A DNA stretch of 64,000 nt from Bradyrhizobium sp. AZCC 1693. GTDB lineage: Bacteria; Pseudomonadota; Alphaproteobacteria; Rhizobiales; Xanthobacteraceae. Position numbers and translations under genes: made by a program. The notes beneath the pieces were generated by a model that ran no database searches, was not told the origin of the DNA, and saw nothing but the letters and a program-made list of their open reading frames with translations. Below, in pieces: positions 63,654-64,000 of the stretch (position 1 is the stretch's first letter; each line of letters begins with the position of its first letter). The stretch lies in contig NZ_JAZHSD010000001.1 of NCBI RefSeq assembly GCF_036924745.1, forward strand, positions 5,642,001 to 5,706,000, in the 5' to 3' direction.

Positions 63654-64000
63654 CTACGCGCCTCGATCCTGCCCGACCAGAAATTCACCCGCCGGCAACA
63701 CGGTGATCTCCGGCCATAGCGCCTTCCATCGCGCCGCCTTCGCTTCGCAATTCACGGCGGAAAAATTTGGCCCCGGATTGGGCCGCACGATCAGGGCGGC
63801 GACATCGTCATAGCCATTCGGCGCGTACACCTCGTAGCCCTCGCGCGTGCGGCGGATTCCGATCTGCGTATTCTTTGTCAGGAAGCGGTCGATGCCCTGT
63901 GTCGAACAACGCAGCTCCGGATAGGGCAGGCCATGTTTCTCGGGATACCACAAATGAACGCGCGCCTGGTTGCGCGCCTCGACCTGGATGCCGCGGTTTG
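63654..64000 (-). CDS. Nucleotidyltransferase-family protein (NTP_transf_6/DUF925-like), 5' end outside window
   Basis: The reverse frame is open from the window edge to the stop at 63654, at least 114 codons. It reads '...NRGIQVEARNQARVHLWYPE', then 'YPELRCSTQGIDRFLTKNTQ' and 'GYEVYAPNGYDDVAALIVRP', which is the C-terminal half of this family. Catalytic residues would lie upstream of the window. Role unknown. Confidence 0.8.
   Translation of the reverse strand, partial: NRGIQVEARNQARVHLWYPEKHGLPYPELRCSTQGIDRFLTKNTQIGIRRTREGYEVYAPNGYDDVAALIVRPNPGPNFSAVNCEAKAARWKALWPEITVLPAGEFLVGQDRGA

Overview
The window looks like chromosomal DNA of a Bradyrhizobium-type alphaproteobacterium (Rhizobiales). 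GC content is high. The order ptsH (HPr) - EIIA(Man) - truncated hprK - chvG - chvI ... pckA is the classic rhizobial arrangement, and several dispersed palindromic repeats look like those common in Bradyrhizobium intergenic DNA. No tRNA, rRNA, CRISPR array, transposase or integrase gene was seen.

Layout. 1-4.2 kb: a partial DUF3147 membrane protein, an Omp25-OprB fusion porin with a Fur-family-like operator in its promoter, a small secreted protein and a creatininase-family hydrolase. 4.4-8.7 kb: an operon with overlapping genes (NMT1/THI5-type ABC importer, 2-hydroxyacid dehydrogenase, AprI/Inh-type lipoprotein-like protein). 8.8-10.9 kb: a DGPF/YciI protein paired with an ECF42-type sigma factor, then a monooxygenase-like protein. 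11.4-21.6 kb: an accessory block bounded and subdivided by copies of the 3' end of radC. It carries GNAT, DUF6064, a Tat-exported aldo/keto reductase, a very acidic small protein, a saccharopine-dehydrogenase-like reductase, DUF1326, and a LysR / isochorismatase / pirin / MoaF-SnoaL module. 21.6-29.3 kb: radC, map, an MscS channel, a K+/H+ antiporter, a GrdB-like protein and a CoA transferase. 29.4-35.1 kb: ilvD, modABC, a Spy/CpxP-like protein and mepA. 35.3-45.5 kb: a Bug-type receptor, FAD monooxygenase, PAS-GGDEF-EAL protein, DUF1801, acyl-CoA dehydrogenase-like flavoprotein, class 3 lipase, MFS transporter and a DUF2652-SRPBCC fusion. 45.7-50.1 kb: lepA, a GT39-type glycosyltransferase and an SDR. 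50.1-57.5 kb: the PTS/ChvG/ChvI/pckA regulatory cluster. 57.6-64 kb: arginase, thioesterase, glgP, three small unknown proteins and a partial nucleotidyltransferase-family protein.

Most notable observations: (i) chvG and chvI, partners in one two-component system, are each broken by a frameshift in this sequence; (ii) three radC 3' ends lie in the same orientation, and the well-preserved partial copy differs from the intact gene almost only by silent changes, as expected if an integrated element brought a foreign radC end; (iii) a lepA fragment lies downstream of lepA, beside a ~100-bp repeat also found beside radC; (iv) a CHAT-protease remnant with its active-site core cleanly deleted lies upstream of pckA; (v) a 19-bp Fur-like palindrome lies between the -35 and -10 of the porin promoter.

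I did not find a convincing wholly new multi-gene system. The best candidates for novelty are the radC-end island and the DUF2652-SRPBCC protein.
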